A stretch of DNA of 64,000 nt from Perkinsus marinus ATCC 50983 (Eukaryota > Perkinsozoa > Perkinsida > Perkinsidae). The notes below the pieces were generated by a model, which ran no database searches, was not told the origin of the DNA, and saw only the letters and a list, made by a program, of their open reading frames with translations. Shown here one piece after another: positions 54,446-64,000 of the stretch (position 1 is the first letter of the stretch; each line of letters begins with the position of its first letter). The stretch covers positions 203,777-267,776 of the forward strand of contig NW_003200738.1 in the NCBI RefSeq assembly GCF_000006405.1, in the 5' to 3' direction. The position numbers were made by a program, and so were the translations under genes.

Positions 54446-54525
54446 ATTCTACCAAGAATCGAACCCGGGTTGTTATATCACGAGCGAGAGTGTTTAACCC
54501 TTTACACTATTAACACTTTAATAAA
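54446..54525 (-). pseudogene. degenerate tRNA-like sequence
   Basis: The minus strand reads TAATAGTGTAAAGGGTTAA (A-box-like D-arm), then ACCCGGGTTCGATTCTTGG (T-arm, B-box), then TAGAATAC. The acceptor stem does not pair properly and the anticodon arm is unclear. Related to the intronic tRNA-like sequences elsewhere. Confidence 0.5.
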
Positions 54526-54682
54526 ATGTTACCTTGACAGAACCCAAGGAGGCAGAGCCTGAGCCAACGTGGCTACTATACTAATCCCAAAATTACTGAT
54601 CGCGCGACAGTGAATCTGTTACCACAACTGTGTATACGTGTAAGCTGGCACGCAGACGCAGACACATGAAGAAAGATAGCAG

Positions 54683-54848
54683 GGGCCTATTTCACAAGCG
54701 TCCTAACGTTGCAACCCATTAGGATGCAATTTAAGGATAAATGGCGTTCATATAGGCCCTTTCCTCAAGTTAGGACTTTAGGACATTAGCATCCCCGCCG
54801 TTAGGATTTAGGATATTAGGATGCCGTTATCCTCAAAAACAGGCCTTC
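54683..54848. mobile_element. possible third inverted-repeat family
   Basis: The left end GGGGCCTATTTCACAAGC and right end CTCAAAAACAGGCC are roughly inverted. The inside has repeated TTAGGATTTAGGAT-like blocks. Similar end words (GGAATAGGCCCC, AGCCTGTTCCT) occur near 62.16 and 62.27 kb. Weak. Confidence 0.35.
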
Positions 54849-55181
54849 GGAGAATTTGAAAGATTAGAAAGTTAAAATTGCCTTCAACATTCTTCCACCT
54901 GCCAGACAAGTGTAGCTCGCTTTTTCGATAGCGGATATTTCATCCCGTTATCAGCGATGGCTTCGTGATTTGTCGATTTCATTAGCACTCTCCGCATCTT
55001 ATTAATGTTTTACATGTGAAATTTACATATTGTGTTATCGTCGAATAATCTCAACTACACTTTCGCTATGCACTTGCGCTACTTATGTCCACACATATCG
55101 GCGAGTTTTATATTTTTCCCTCGAGTTCGTATCGTACGTTCTTGTTGAACGCCTTGAAGCTTCTTAGTTCACCTATTTACA

Positions 55182-56320
55182 ATGCTTTCCACCACTAGTC
55201 GTCTCCTCCCCACCACTACTGCCCTCTTCAGAGTAGCGCTAGCTACCCCGAGATTCCATCTGGGCACCACGCCCAACTTCGTGAGGAGTACTACATTCAA
55301 CCGCGCCTTCGCTACTGGTGTTACAGCGACCACTGGAGAAAGCGATCCCGTAAGTTGGCTTGGTCTTTACTGTTGGTATCCCTTCGATTACACTAAATGA
55401 TCTAGTGACACTGTATGGCCGTAGCTTAGCGAGTTGGACTCTCATCATTCACACATCTGTATTTCTCAGGACTTTGCGCCCAAGTCGAAGGTTGATACTG
55501 AGGACGTAATACGCCCTGGCATTTGTCTTTGTAGACTATTCGTGTTGTAGGTCCACGATAAGATTAGCAAGCTTGTTCATGACAACCGAGTAGTCCTATT
55601 TATGAAGGGCTCACCAGCGGCACCCAAATGTGGATTCTCCAAGGCGGTGGTAGGTCTACTTTCGTCATCTTTTTTTTACTCATTCATCCTCAGTGTGCCG
55701 TCCTCAGCGCGGAAGGCCTCACTGATTTTACTTATGTGGATTGCCTCAAATCCGATGCCGTCAGAGAAGGTACTGCTCTTGTTCATTGGAGTTTCACCCG
55801 TTTTCCGTGAAGTGGTGTAAAACTCGGTGAAAAAATGAGTCGTGAAATATATATTTTTCACTAAAGTTTTCATATCACGGGTGAAACTCCATTGTTCTCC
55901 CCATCTACATGGCTTGCCAACCGCCGGCTCTCATGAACGCATCTTCATATGCACTCCTACTCTGTTCAACATCGTATTCCCCCTTGCTGTCCACTTGTAC
56001 ACAATCCTTGACTTTCGATCTTACAGTGTATAAAAGTACCATAAATCTTGCCAGGTATCAAGAAGTACTCAGAGTGGCCTACTATCCCCCAGTTGTATGT
56101 TGATGGCGAGTTCTTAGGAGGCTACGACATTATAGTAATATCATACATCGTTAAGGTCGTCTTAAAAATCAGTCGAGGCGTACTATCACATCGTCTCCGA
56201 AATGTAGTTATTCATTTTCCCACTGGTTTTGTCGCATTTCAGTCCTCTATGTATCGTGAAGGTGAATTGAGAGAGCTAATTGCTGAGAAAGGTCTTAAGG
56301 AGGACACCAAAAAGGAGTAA
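55182..56320 (+). CDS. GLRX5: monothiol glutaredoxin, CGFS type, mitochondrial
   Basis: Exons 55182-55349, 55470-55505, 55551-55649, 55694-55769, 56055-56134 and 56243-56320 total 537 nt (178 residues), in phase. A Ser/Thr/Arg-rich presequence ([20 protein letters not shown]) with few acids targets mitochondria. The glutaredoxin domain shows [20 protein letters not shown] with the CGFS active site, then [20 protein letters not shown] (cis-Pro and glutathione-binding GGYD) and [15 protein letters not shown]. This is the Grx5 class, which carries [2Fe-2S] clusters in mitochondrial iron-sulfur assembly. Intron 4 (55770-56054) contains a family A element; intron 5 is 108 nt, the rest shorter. Confidence 0.95.
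55788..55890. mobile_element. family A inverted-repeat element, copy 3, in the glutaredoxin intron
   Basis: Perfect ends GGAGTTTCACCCGT and ACGGGTGAAACTCC, flanked on both sides by ATT (3-bp duplication). 103 bp, 18 bp downstream of the 5' splice site. Confidence 0.9.
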
Positions 56321-56528
56321 AGAACCAATCCCAGTTTAATTTATTCATAGTTTCTCCCAGTACTTTGTTTGTTGAGTTTTCATGTGCAATAAATTAATCT
56401 CTTCGTTACCAATACAACACAAATTCTCCAGTTGGTTTGAAAAATTATATAAATTATCACAGTCCTCGAGTGGCAAGGTACCTGCTAAACAGATTGACAT
56501 TTAGCTTAGTTTCACTGAACTACTACCA

Positions 56529-58180
56529 CTACCAAGTTCGAGTTTTGAAGTAGATCCACAACCATGGCACTAGGCCCGCTATCAGAAGTATCGCACTTAT
56601 TGCCGAGAACGATCGAGAGTACTGCATCTCCGGTGTGTAGAACAGACTCATGATACCAGAGGAGATGGATAGGGCACCTGATGATGGTCAGAGGGAAAAT
56701 GGAGGAAAACCACGGGGCTTACCAACGAGTAGTGTGCCTCTCATTGAGGAATACACAACGGGTAGATTGTGCTCGCCGAAGAGGTCGGTACAGAGCGGTG
56801 GGGTTAATGCCCACATACCACCAAAACAAAAGCCTATCAGTGGGCCGGATAGGAATAAAACACTCACTGTTGTTGATTTCGACAGTAACTGAGAACATGA
56901 AAAACTTTTCGGAATTCTCCAAAACATTTCCCTACTGTGAATGCTGCGGCCATCATAGCGATCAGGAGCACCACATAGCCGGGCCTAGAAAGGAAGGTGA
57001 GCCTATCAGCGGCCCAACCCGTGATGACTCTAGAAGCCGCACTGGTAGCCGTAACCGTTGTGAGCAATGCCCCCACAATATGAGCTCGATCTGTGGTGTC
57101 GGCGGAAGGGATAATCTGAGCCTGATTGTTGATGAATGCCAAGCCGCCACCATATGCAGCTGAGAGACCTATAAAGGCCTCCCAGAAAAGGATGCTCTTC
57201 AGAGGTTCATCACCGCTGTAGTAGTAGAGGAAGTCGCTCCTTGCCATCGCTGGGGAAATAGCGGCGTATTCGCTTGGATTGTTGACAAGGCGTTCGGCCC
57301 GAAGTGGGTAAGCTACCATTAGGGCGAATAGCAATACCACGAGCAGTAGACCCACCCATTTGGGGACTCCTAGAAAGAAATCCAGTAACTGTACAAGGGC
57401 TAGTGTGAGGCCTAGTGCATTGATACGACCGAATATGTGGTTACACACATCACCACTTGGGCATAATGAAGGATCGATGGCAATGAACAGCGCCGACAGA
57501 GGTATTATGATGAGCACCATCATCACCACTAAGAGAAGAAATGATAGCGGGCTACTATCTGACTGAGTGCCATTGAAAGTGATGAAGAGCAATGTTATAG
57601 TGGGCGCCGCTACACCAAAGATGCACTTGGTGATTCCTGTGGCCTGGCCCTTAGCTGTTGGGTAGTTGGTAGTATTAGCAGTGACCGCAATACAATCTAG
57701 CCATCCTGATCCATGGCCCATTGTGAAGGCCAACAGATAGGCTACTGCTACTAGTCCTAAGTCACCAAGTACACTCTGGACTGCCGTCACAGTAGAGATA
57801 GTATACATTCCTAGATACCTATATCGGCATACAATGGTGTCACCATGTGTCACCACTTACCCTACAATCATTAGAATGCCAGCAATCATAATGGCGATCT
57901 TGAGCCCCCATGTGGTGATACAGAAGCCTGCTGGTGTCACCAGCCCACCACCAACATTCAGGAGAGCCGGTACCTACTGTGAAAGACGGTACTACCAACA
58001 AACGCAGAGTTCCCTCACCAGTGTTAGTTGAGACCGACTCATGCCTAGTGCATGCATAAGGGCATCACTATACAGAGGGAAACAGTATCCAATCCCGGCC
58101 AGAAGGACCAAGACAAAGCTCATGCTCAGAGACTTCCATCGGGACGATCTCGTAATGTGCATCATAATGGCATCTACCAT
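56529..58180 (-). CDS. major facilitator superfamily transporter (nodulin-like type)
   Basis: Exon 1 (58019-58180) starts MVDAIMMHITRSSRWKSLS then a first span (FVLVLLAGIGYCFPLYSDAL). In-phase exons continue with VPALLNVGGGLVTPAGFC, YLGMYTISTVTAVQ and a long exon with repeated hydrophobic spans, e.g. SFLLLVVMMVLIIIPLSALF and VGLLLVVLLFALMVAYPL. SRVITGWAADRLTFLSRPGY is an MFS loop motif (G-x3-D-R). The gene continues through LFLSGPLIGFCFGGMWALTP and ALSISSGIMSLFYTPEM to TAG 56529. About twelve spans are expected. The pattern fits the nodulin-like/monocarboxylate group; substrate unknown. It converges on the glutaredoxin gene, about 210 bp apart. Confidence 0.85.
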
Positions 58181-59297
58181 CACGTGGATGAGAAAAAAGA
58201 CTCCGCTCCGCTACACACTTGGTATTCATAAACCCAACAGCCCTTGTGAAGGATCGATTGAAACGGCAAGCAAACGTGGAACCTAGAAGTGACCTTCACA
58301 GTAGATGCGGAATCCCGAGCGGGTGTGGTGCGTTGTGAGGAGATAGAAAACTAACGGGTTAATCTTGCTATCGGTGATTATCCAACTCGCTGTCCTAACC
58401 GGGAGACTGCGAACAGTCACTCAGAAAGGACCTGTACACTTCCCAAGTAGCATGCCCCATACAGTTCCACTAGTCGCCTACACTAACATCCTCTGGGGAA
58501 ACTCTTGTTCCGCAGGGCCTAAACGCATGCCCATGCACAACGATAATGATACACTACGAAACCTCCTAAGGCGCCCCGCCACGGACCCCTAGGCTGTTGC
58601 CTAGTTTGCCTAGGTCTCAAATCAGCCCAGCCTGCTACTCTAGTCCACCGAGGATCAATACGCTACTGTACGTGTACTTATCATACAATGTCCACATGTG
58701 AAAGTTTCTGAGTGATTTAAACTAGTATGGTGTTGTTATAGAGGTTTTTTGAGGATCCAACCCTTCTACTATTACTCGGCTCTATGTTGAAGGGAAAAGC
58801 AATACTTAATCTTCTATGATCATTTGCGTATAGTTATGGATCATTATCACGCTTACTAGCGTCATTGCTGTGAGCTCCTTACAAGTTTTGTAGAAGTGAG
58901 AGGTAACAGTAAACTCTCAGGATTCGCCGATTATTTCGGAGAAAATCACACATTAATCGACGTTTTCGCGCACTTTATGCACATCGGCGCACTTTTCTCG
59001 TGTACTATTCTTCATCGTTGCTTCCATGAAACTGTTGCACAGGGTGGAGTTATTTGGCTATATAGTTGAACCCAAGGGGCCTGTAGACGAGCCATCACGG
59101 TAGGAGAAGGTCACTCTTTTTTTTCTTGCGACACAGGGCAAAAACCAGGTATAAATATCGACATCGTGGGCGCGGGGGTCAAGTTAGTGAGGGACACATT
59201 CCTGTTGGTTTTCGGTCGGTTTTGACAACGGAAACTGGTTCAAAGCTCTACCTCACAACAAGGGACAGTAAACGGGGGATAGGGCCGGAGTAAGAAC
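58181..59297. other. intergenic, nothing recognised
   Basis: About 1.1 kb between divergent genes, so it probably holds both promoters. No element or coding frame is supported. Confidence 0.5.
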
Positions 59298-61432
59298 ATG
59301 CGAGACGGAGAAATTACACAACATGTGCAGATTCTCCGTGAGCTGGCAGAAATTGGAAAATGTTATTTCTGAGTTTAATACTTCCCTTGATGCAGTTTGG
59401 ATGGACGTTATGATGTGAGTATATCACGTACGCGACACTTTATAATATTCGAATAATTATTAAGATACTTGGAAAAGAAAGGCTTAGTCACTCTGGCTGA
59501 ATTGGAATACCTCGATGCGGATCCATTCCTATTGTTCGGAATAGAGCATCCAGCCACACAAAAGGCTCTCAAACGTTTGCAAAAAGAACCGATTCTTAAA
59601 TGCGAAGGAGACACCCCAAGTGAGAACCCTCGCGGCGGCCGCATTGCGCAGACCTCTTTTCGTAGCCGAAGAGGAATGGATGGGTTACCTTTGCATGGAC
59701 CCAATAGATGATGCTCACTACAAGTACTGCTTCGATGTCAATACACACAGTACTCTTCTTATGTGCATAGATGGGTGGTAGAAGCCTTCGCTGAGGTAGA
59801 GTTGACACTACCATGGACTAGCTATAAGGGAATCGGCAGTATCGTTTGCTTTACCAATTCTGATACAAAAGCAGGAAAAAGTCGTTTTCTGTTCCGCCTG
59901 ATAGTTTGATATCATTCAGGTCACTACTTGGCGGCACCCACTGTACGACTATTTCCGTCAGCTTTTGTCTTATTGCAAGACGGTCGACGATTATGAGGAT
60001 GTAGGGGGACAAAATACATGGTGCAGGGATCGAACCTGCGCTCTCAGATGTTGAGGATTCGGATACACCGCCTACTGTGGAGCTACGAGTTCCACCATTC
60101 ACATCCAGGAGCTGATCCGGAGCCCCTCATTAGCCCCAAACAGCTGCAGAAACTAGCAGCAATTTTCGAAATTGATCTCGGCAAACAAGGCCAACTCGTA
60201 AACTCTATTTCCGTGGCTCAGCTGAGCTTCCTTACAGGTTCGGATCCTCAAGCGTTTCCTCAAAGTTTTTGCAGCAGAATACCAAAAATGCAACGACATA
60301 TCAAAAGAGCTGTGAGTCACTAAATTCCTACCACGCGCCATCCTATTCGCAGAGTCATCACTTGTGTCAACACTTTGGCTGCAGAAAATGAACGCTGGAG
60401 CGTTTTGAAAGACAAGTGGCAAGAGGTAAGGATGGACACCTTGTGGCTCAGGAAATGATAATGGGTCTCAGACCATCAAAAGAAGCGACAATCATAATAT
60501 CGAGTTAACAGCTCTAGTGCACGGCAAAGTAGACTGCATCGAGTGCCACGATAAGCCTGCGCTCGCGTGAGTGGTCATTGTGAGAACTAGGAAATGAAAC
60601 CTTCGCGGTGCGTAGATACTGTCTTGAGTGTCGAGATCATACCTGTCACGACTGCTTCGACAGGCTGCATCGTAAAGGGCTCCGAAGTAAACATATAAAG
60701 TTTAAACTCATTCGTTGCGATCTCTGTAAAGCGATGCCTGCGAGATTGCGGTACACCTTTCCTCACACTGATTAGCTAGGACCGTCTTTGTAACTCTCAG
60801 GTGTGGAGCCACCAGCAAACCCTTTTGTCATCATTGCTATGCTATGAAGCACATATACGTAAGCAAATACCTCCATCGTCCCCACACTTTGACTCAGACT
60901 CTCACCCAACAAGAAAAAGACATGCGGCCGTCTGTGATAGACTACGCGGCTATCAAGGCGGAAGCGCTAGCAAACACGGAGATGAGGGATGAATCTAAGA
61001 CCACAGAAACGGAAGCTCTTGCTGAACGCCAGGTGGGAATCGACTTATCACAAATCACTCCAATGTATTGCAGGTCAAATGCGGCACTATGGGAATAAGC
61101 CGCTCCGGATTCAACAAGAACAGCGGCCAAGGGAGCAAGCCCCGCTCGACTACTTCACGATTAGAAAACGACAAACAGGATCATTTATCATCATCACTGT
61201 TGGGTACATTGCTAGTAGCAGCGTTCTTGGCGGGAGTGTGTCGGTTTTTACAGGCTCACAGTGGCATCCTTTCTACGATTCGAGTGGTATCATGTATTAT
61301 TATAACTTTTCAAGCCGGATAAGAATGCGAGGATCCCTATTAGACCCGAGCTCATCCCGAAGTCGTGATGATGATAATGATGATAGTGTCGATGAACAGT
61401 CCTCGTCAGAAGAAGATTCAACTGTTGTATGA
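59298..61432 (+). CDS. WW-domain and B-box-like zinc-finger protein (multi-exon)
   Basis: Exons read ENVISEFNTSLDAVWMDVM then YLEKKGLVTLAELEYLDADP (59.36-59.6 kb). VAEEEWMGYLCMDPIDDAHY and CFDVNTHSTLL (59.65-59.78 kb) are joined later to TTWRHPLYDYFRQLLSYCK (59.92-60.0 kb): a WW-type domain with the HPL-DYFR end seen in CEP164-like proteins. A helical block (QLQKLAAIFEIDLGKQGQLV) follows. Then comes a zinc region: VDCIECHDKPALA, RRYCLECRDHTCHDCFDRLH, LIRCDLCKAMPARLRY and SKPFCHHCYAM, like B-box and related Cys/His fingers. The last exon (SQWHPFYDSSGIMYYYNF, then acidic tail ending STVV) is a second WW-like unit. Probably a cilium/centrosome scaffold, by analogy. The exact start and some splices are unresolved. 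Confidence 0.6.
60001..60108 (-). other. probable intron carrying an inverted class II tRNA-like sequence
   Basis: On the minus strand ATGGTG at the 5' side pairs with CACCAT at the 3' side, 81 nt apart. A perfect T-arm (GCAGG TTCGATC CCTGC) and a variable-arm-like hairpin (CTCA ACATC TGAG) lie between. Anticodon and D-arms are degenerate. It lies between plus-strand exons of the WW gene, with GTAGGG before and CATCCAG after; splice phase was not resolved. Confidence 0.5.
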
Positions 61433-62430
61433 CAATGCCCGATTGAGAACTACTCAAAGAGTAGAACTTTGTAGCGTATAGTAACCAACAACAAGGACGT
61501 ATCTAACCGCAGTGTACATGCTGTTAGAGAAGTGATAGCACCCCGGTTGAAGTCGAATACGACTCGGGGCATACCTTGCGACTGCTAACATCAATCTGGT
61601 CTACACGATATTCAAGTCGACGTCGAAGGTTGTTTTTTTTAAAACAGCCTCTCATGTGATCGATTTGGGTCCAAACACAACGCCAAAAAGAGTGATAATG
61701 GAAGAAAATTAGAGCTTACGAATTTGACAATGATGATTTATAACGTAACACCTTCGACACAGCTTTCTCGACATCTCCCTTTGTTGACATCAATATACGG
61801 TCCGTTACCTGCTCACAACCGTCACTGCGCCACAAAATTGCCACCATATCTCTATAAACATTCCCATCGATACTCCAACTACATATAACCTTCCTACAGC
61901 CAGTACAATCCAATGGAGATGCACCCGTAGTTACTACAGTTTTATGCAAGTTGCGCGGAGTGAAAAATAGATTTCACACTACGTGAAAAACACCAGCGAA
62001 AATCGCCATTTCGTGTAAAACGCGTGACCGATTTCGCAAAATTCCGCCAAGTTCGTGAAATCCGGAGTGTAAAACCCGATCTTTGCTACACATGTGAGTA
62101 GCATTGGTGAAAGGTCATTTGATTTTCTGAAAAGTTTCGATCATTAATACACGAAATGCAGGAATAGGCCCCGGAGGCGCATGCCGTATCCTTTACAATT
62201 TCGATTTTCTTCCTAACGAGCAAATTGGATTTCGAGTAGCTCGCCAGGATTTTCTGAAAGTACAGTAGTAGCCTGTTCCTCTAAAAAAGGAATTGAGTTG
62301 CAATCGGATTATCTTATAGGATCGAGCCTGTCGGGCGCAAGGCCAAAGTCTAACCCACCAAGAAAAGGATCGACGACGAAAAGATTAGATCGACGCATTA
62401 CACCATTAAGTGAACTACAGGTACCAGGTT
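61433..62430. other. mostly intergenic; one possible minus-strand exon
   Basis: A minus-strand frame at 61716-61949 (SIDGNVYRDMVAILWRSDG, VEKAVSKVLRYKS) looks protein-like. Its AATTTTGTGGCGCAGTGACGG segment recurs near 13.54 and 15.65 kb. The rest is AT-rich with CGTGAAA-type words shared with family A interiors. Confidence 0.35.
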
Positions 62431-63045
62431 CTACGCGAAGTTCGTGAAGTTTATGGGAATTTCGCATGGTGTAATATGAAATGTGTATTTCACTAGTGAA
62501 CACAGGTGGATCTCCAATGCTGTAAGAATGCTCCTCTCACTATATTCACTAGCAGAGCTACTCAATACGTAATCAGTCACAACCCCTACACTCACCCCTG
62601 AATGCAGTTCTGGGAACACTTGCTGTAGTTTCGCCAAAGCCACCATCAAAGGTGACGCTCTAACCTCGATCATCTTAGTGCCGATCACATTCGCGTTCGA
62701 CTCCTCCTCAAAATCCTCACAGGCTTCCTCATACGGTGAGTCATCATCTTTAGACACTTTTTCATCACCATCACTATCCTCTCGACCACCGCAACGATTT
62801 GGTAAAAATTCCAACGAGACCTTCCGCTCGACACGATATGCAGTGCCCTCTGCTGAGCCTAGTCCAGAAGCTTGCTTACTCGAGGCACTGGAAAGTGTTC
62901 TATCCAGACGTCCTTGCCTGCGAGAACCCCCCCGGTTCATTCGACTGAAGACGTCTCTGCTTTCTACAGGAGTGACATCAGTCCCAAAGGCTGAGGCAAA
63001 CAGATCACCATCTGACAAAGAGCTGCCCTGACGTCGTGATGACAT
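62431..63045 (-). CDS. unrecognised acidic/Ser-rich protein (partial model)
   Basis: From ATG 63045: SSRRQGSSLSDGDLFASAFG, a basic Gly/Ser/Arg stretch, then acidic DSDGDEKVSKDDDSPYEEA. A more ordered C-terminal part reads MIEVRASPLMVALAKLQQVF and TDYVLSSSASEYSERSILTA. The frame stays open to 62431 but probably splices near 62510. No family recognised. It could continue into the exon at 61.7-61.9 kb. Confidence 0.45.
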   Translation of the reverse strand: MSSRRQGSSLSDGDLFASAFGTDVTPVESRDVFSRMNRGGSRRQGRLDRTLSSASSKQASGLGSAEGTAYRVERKVSLEFLPNRCGGREDSDGDEKVSKDDDSPYEEACEDFEEESNANVIGTKMIEVRASPLMVALAKLQQVFPELHSGVSVGVVTDYVLSSSASEYSERSILTALEIHLCSLVKYTFHITPCEIPINFTNFA

Positions 63046-63400
63046 AGTAAAGGAGACAACTTTCACACAGGAGACCGCAAATACGTACACAGAAACAAGG
63101 ATGAGCACCACTAGAGTATTGCTGGTTTTTGTAGTACGAAAACGAATTCACAGTATGGTAGAAGTGTAACAAAACTTGTACAAAAAGGGTCGTGCGTAAA
63201 TTTCTAAAGTTCACAGTTTTCAAATTCCCCGTATATTCCAACCAAATGAACATCAACAATAAGTAGAAACAACAAATATTCACAATAACTGCGGCACCGA
63301 CAACAACACTATTACGTGATGACAACCCTAGAGTGCCCTCCAGAGCACCCTGTACGGAGAAGACGTATAAACGACGCGAACAATACGAGATATGATAAAC

Positions 63401-63900
63401 TCAAATGTACCGAGTCGGAGCAGCCACTGAGACATAATCCCTTTCCGCTAGTTGAGGAGGAGGGCCAGCACTCATTGATGGCGGCGCGTGGTCATATTTG
63501 GGTATTCGGACATTACGTCCATCAGGCCCTCGTACATACGCTCGCCCTTCGTAATCATAAAGCAAATCTCCCGTAGCGAAATCAGCCGCACCCTCTTCCC
63601 TGTGTCGTCTACATAGAGGGGGAAAAATCACGACTTATAACTTTTTTTCTTCCTAATGCGTTACCTCGGTGTGAAAAGAGATACTATGAGGAAAGCTGGG
63701 AGGACCATGAACAGCCATCCCCGGAAGGGACTCATTCTATGCATATCATAAGCATACCTAAAAATGACACTTCCTGCATCGCTTCGCTCCGCTAAGTCCT
63801 ACTGGTCTTTCATTTGTTCTCCCCAAGCCATCCGTTCCCTTTCCATACGTTGTCTTCGATACTCCATCTCGATATCATGAGCTCTCATTCGTGCGTGAAA
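63401..63900 (-). CDS. small single-span membrane protein, unrecognised (5' end beyond or near window edge)
   Basis: Minus-strand exons in order: AHDIEMEYRRQRMERERMAW, GEQMK (about 63805-63890); YDMHRMSPFRGWLFMVLPAF, LIVSLFTP (about 63665-63755), a single membrane span; then RRHREEGAADFATGDLLYDY, PDGRNVRIPKYDHAPPSM and ending APTRYI (63401-63620). A charged helix, one span and a soluble tail would suit a small subunit of a mitochondrial or ER membrane complex, but this is inference only. Splice phases were not all checked. Confidence 0.45.
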
Positions 63901-64000
63901 CCTATGAAGTCCCAGAGAGAACGAAAATGAACTTCCTAAGTGATGGAGGCGCAGCATCCTCCACAGCTACTTCTATATTCACTACTTTCAGATCAACACA

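Larger units (their letters stand above)
51333..55181. other. unresolved region with elements and microsatellites
   Basis: Contains a family B element, two trinucleotide tracts, a tRNA-like sequence at 54.45 kb and a possible third element family at 54.7 kb. Minus-strand frames at 52052-52390, 53322-53549 and about 53960-54070 have partly protein-like composition but could not be joined. A short plus-strand frame near 53640-53790 (SEIEVEEGAARLLMTINRSD) also looks coding. Gene content remains uncertain. Confidence 0.35.

Noticed and set aside
1-64000. CRISPR arrays, rRNA genes, viral or LTR elements
   Set aside because: None seen; the only regular arrays are mini- and microsatellites.

Overview
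The window is nuclear DNA of a eukaryotic microbe, most likely a Perkinsus-like alveolate (inference). Genes lie on both strands. They are cut by many very short GT-AG introns, mostly 38-55 nt, so most proteins appear only after joining small exons. The standard code fits: TAA, TAG and TGA all end recognisable genes. The genus rests on intron size, gene density and protein flavour, not on a species marker. Two runs of exactly 100 N (11872-11971, 24868-24967) are scaffold gaps.

Layout. 1-6.7 kb: a cluster of PARP-type zinc-finger genes, one with a SAP motif and an unstable acidic minisatellite, preceded by a ten-copy 68-bp tandem array. 7.2 kb: tRNA-Leu(AAG). 9.2-13.3 kb, minus strand: centrin (seven exons fully resolved), a RecA-fold-like protein, and a signal-peptide/Cys-rich/coiled-coil/membrane protein. 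13.7-21.1 kb: a chromodomain gene and many unresolved minus-strand exons. 21.1-24.8 kb: an NLR-like gene with a CHAT protease domain (His and Cys visible) and a P-loop NTPase segment. 25.2-32.9 kb, plus strand: an EF-hand protein, prefoldin subunit 4, a coiled-coil protein, and a His-rich protein with a tRNA-Tyr(GUA) lying among its exons. 33.3-38.2 kb: two 2-Cys peroxiredoxins and a truncated third copy, a G-patch protein, and a second EF-hand protein. 39.4-46.8 kb, minus strand: an ABCG half-transporter, a coiled-coil/PH-like protein, and protein disulfide isomerase. 47.7-51.3 kb: a mitochondrion-targeted helical-repeat protein. 55.2-58.2 kb: a mitochondrial CGFS monothiol glutaredoxin and an MFS transporter. 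59.3-61.4 kb: a WW/zinc-finger protein. The right end holds parts of two unidentified minus-strand genes.

Two themes stand out. First, several introns contain tRNA-like sequence (T-arm/B-box cores, one D-arm/A-box core), often followed by T-runs, and both intact tRNA genes are flanked by good splice signals. This suggests that tRNA-derived sequences are being turned into, or carried inside, spliceosomal introns. Second, short terminal-inverted-repeat elements (families A and B here) sit repeatedly inside introns, including those of centrin, glutaredoxin, the coiled-coil protein and the helical-repeat protein. No LTR element, virus-like element, CRISPR array or rRNA was recognised. Functional links between neighbours are weak, although peroxiredoxins, PDI and glutaredoxin form a loose redox group.
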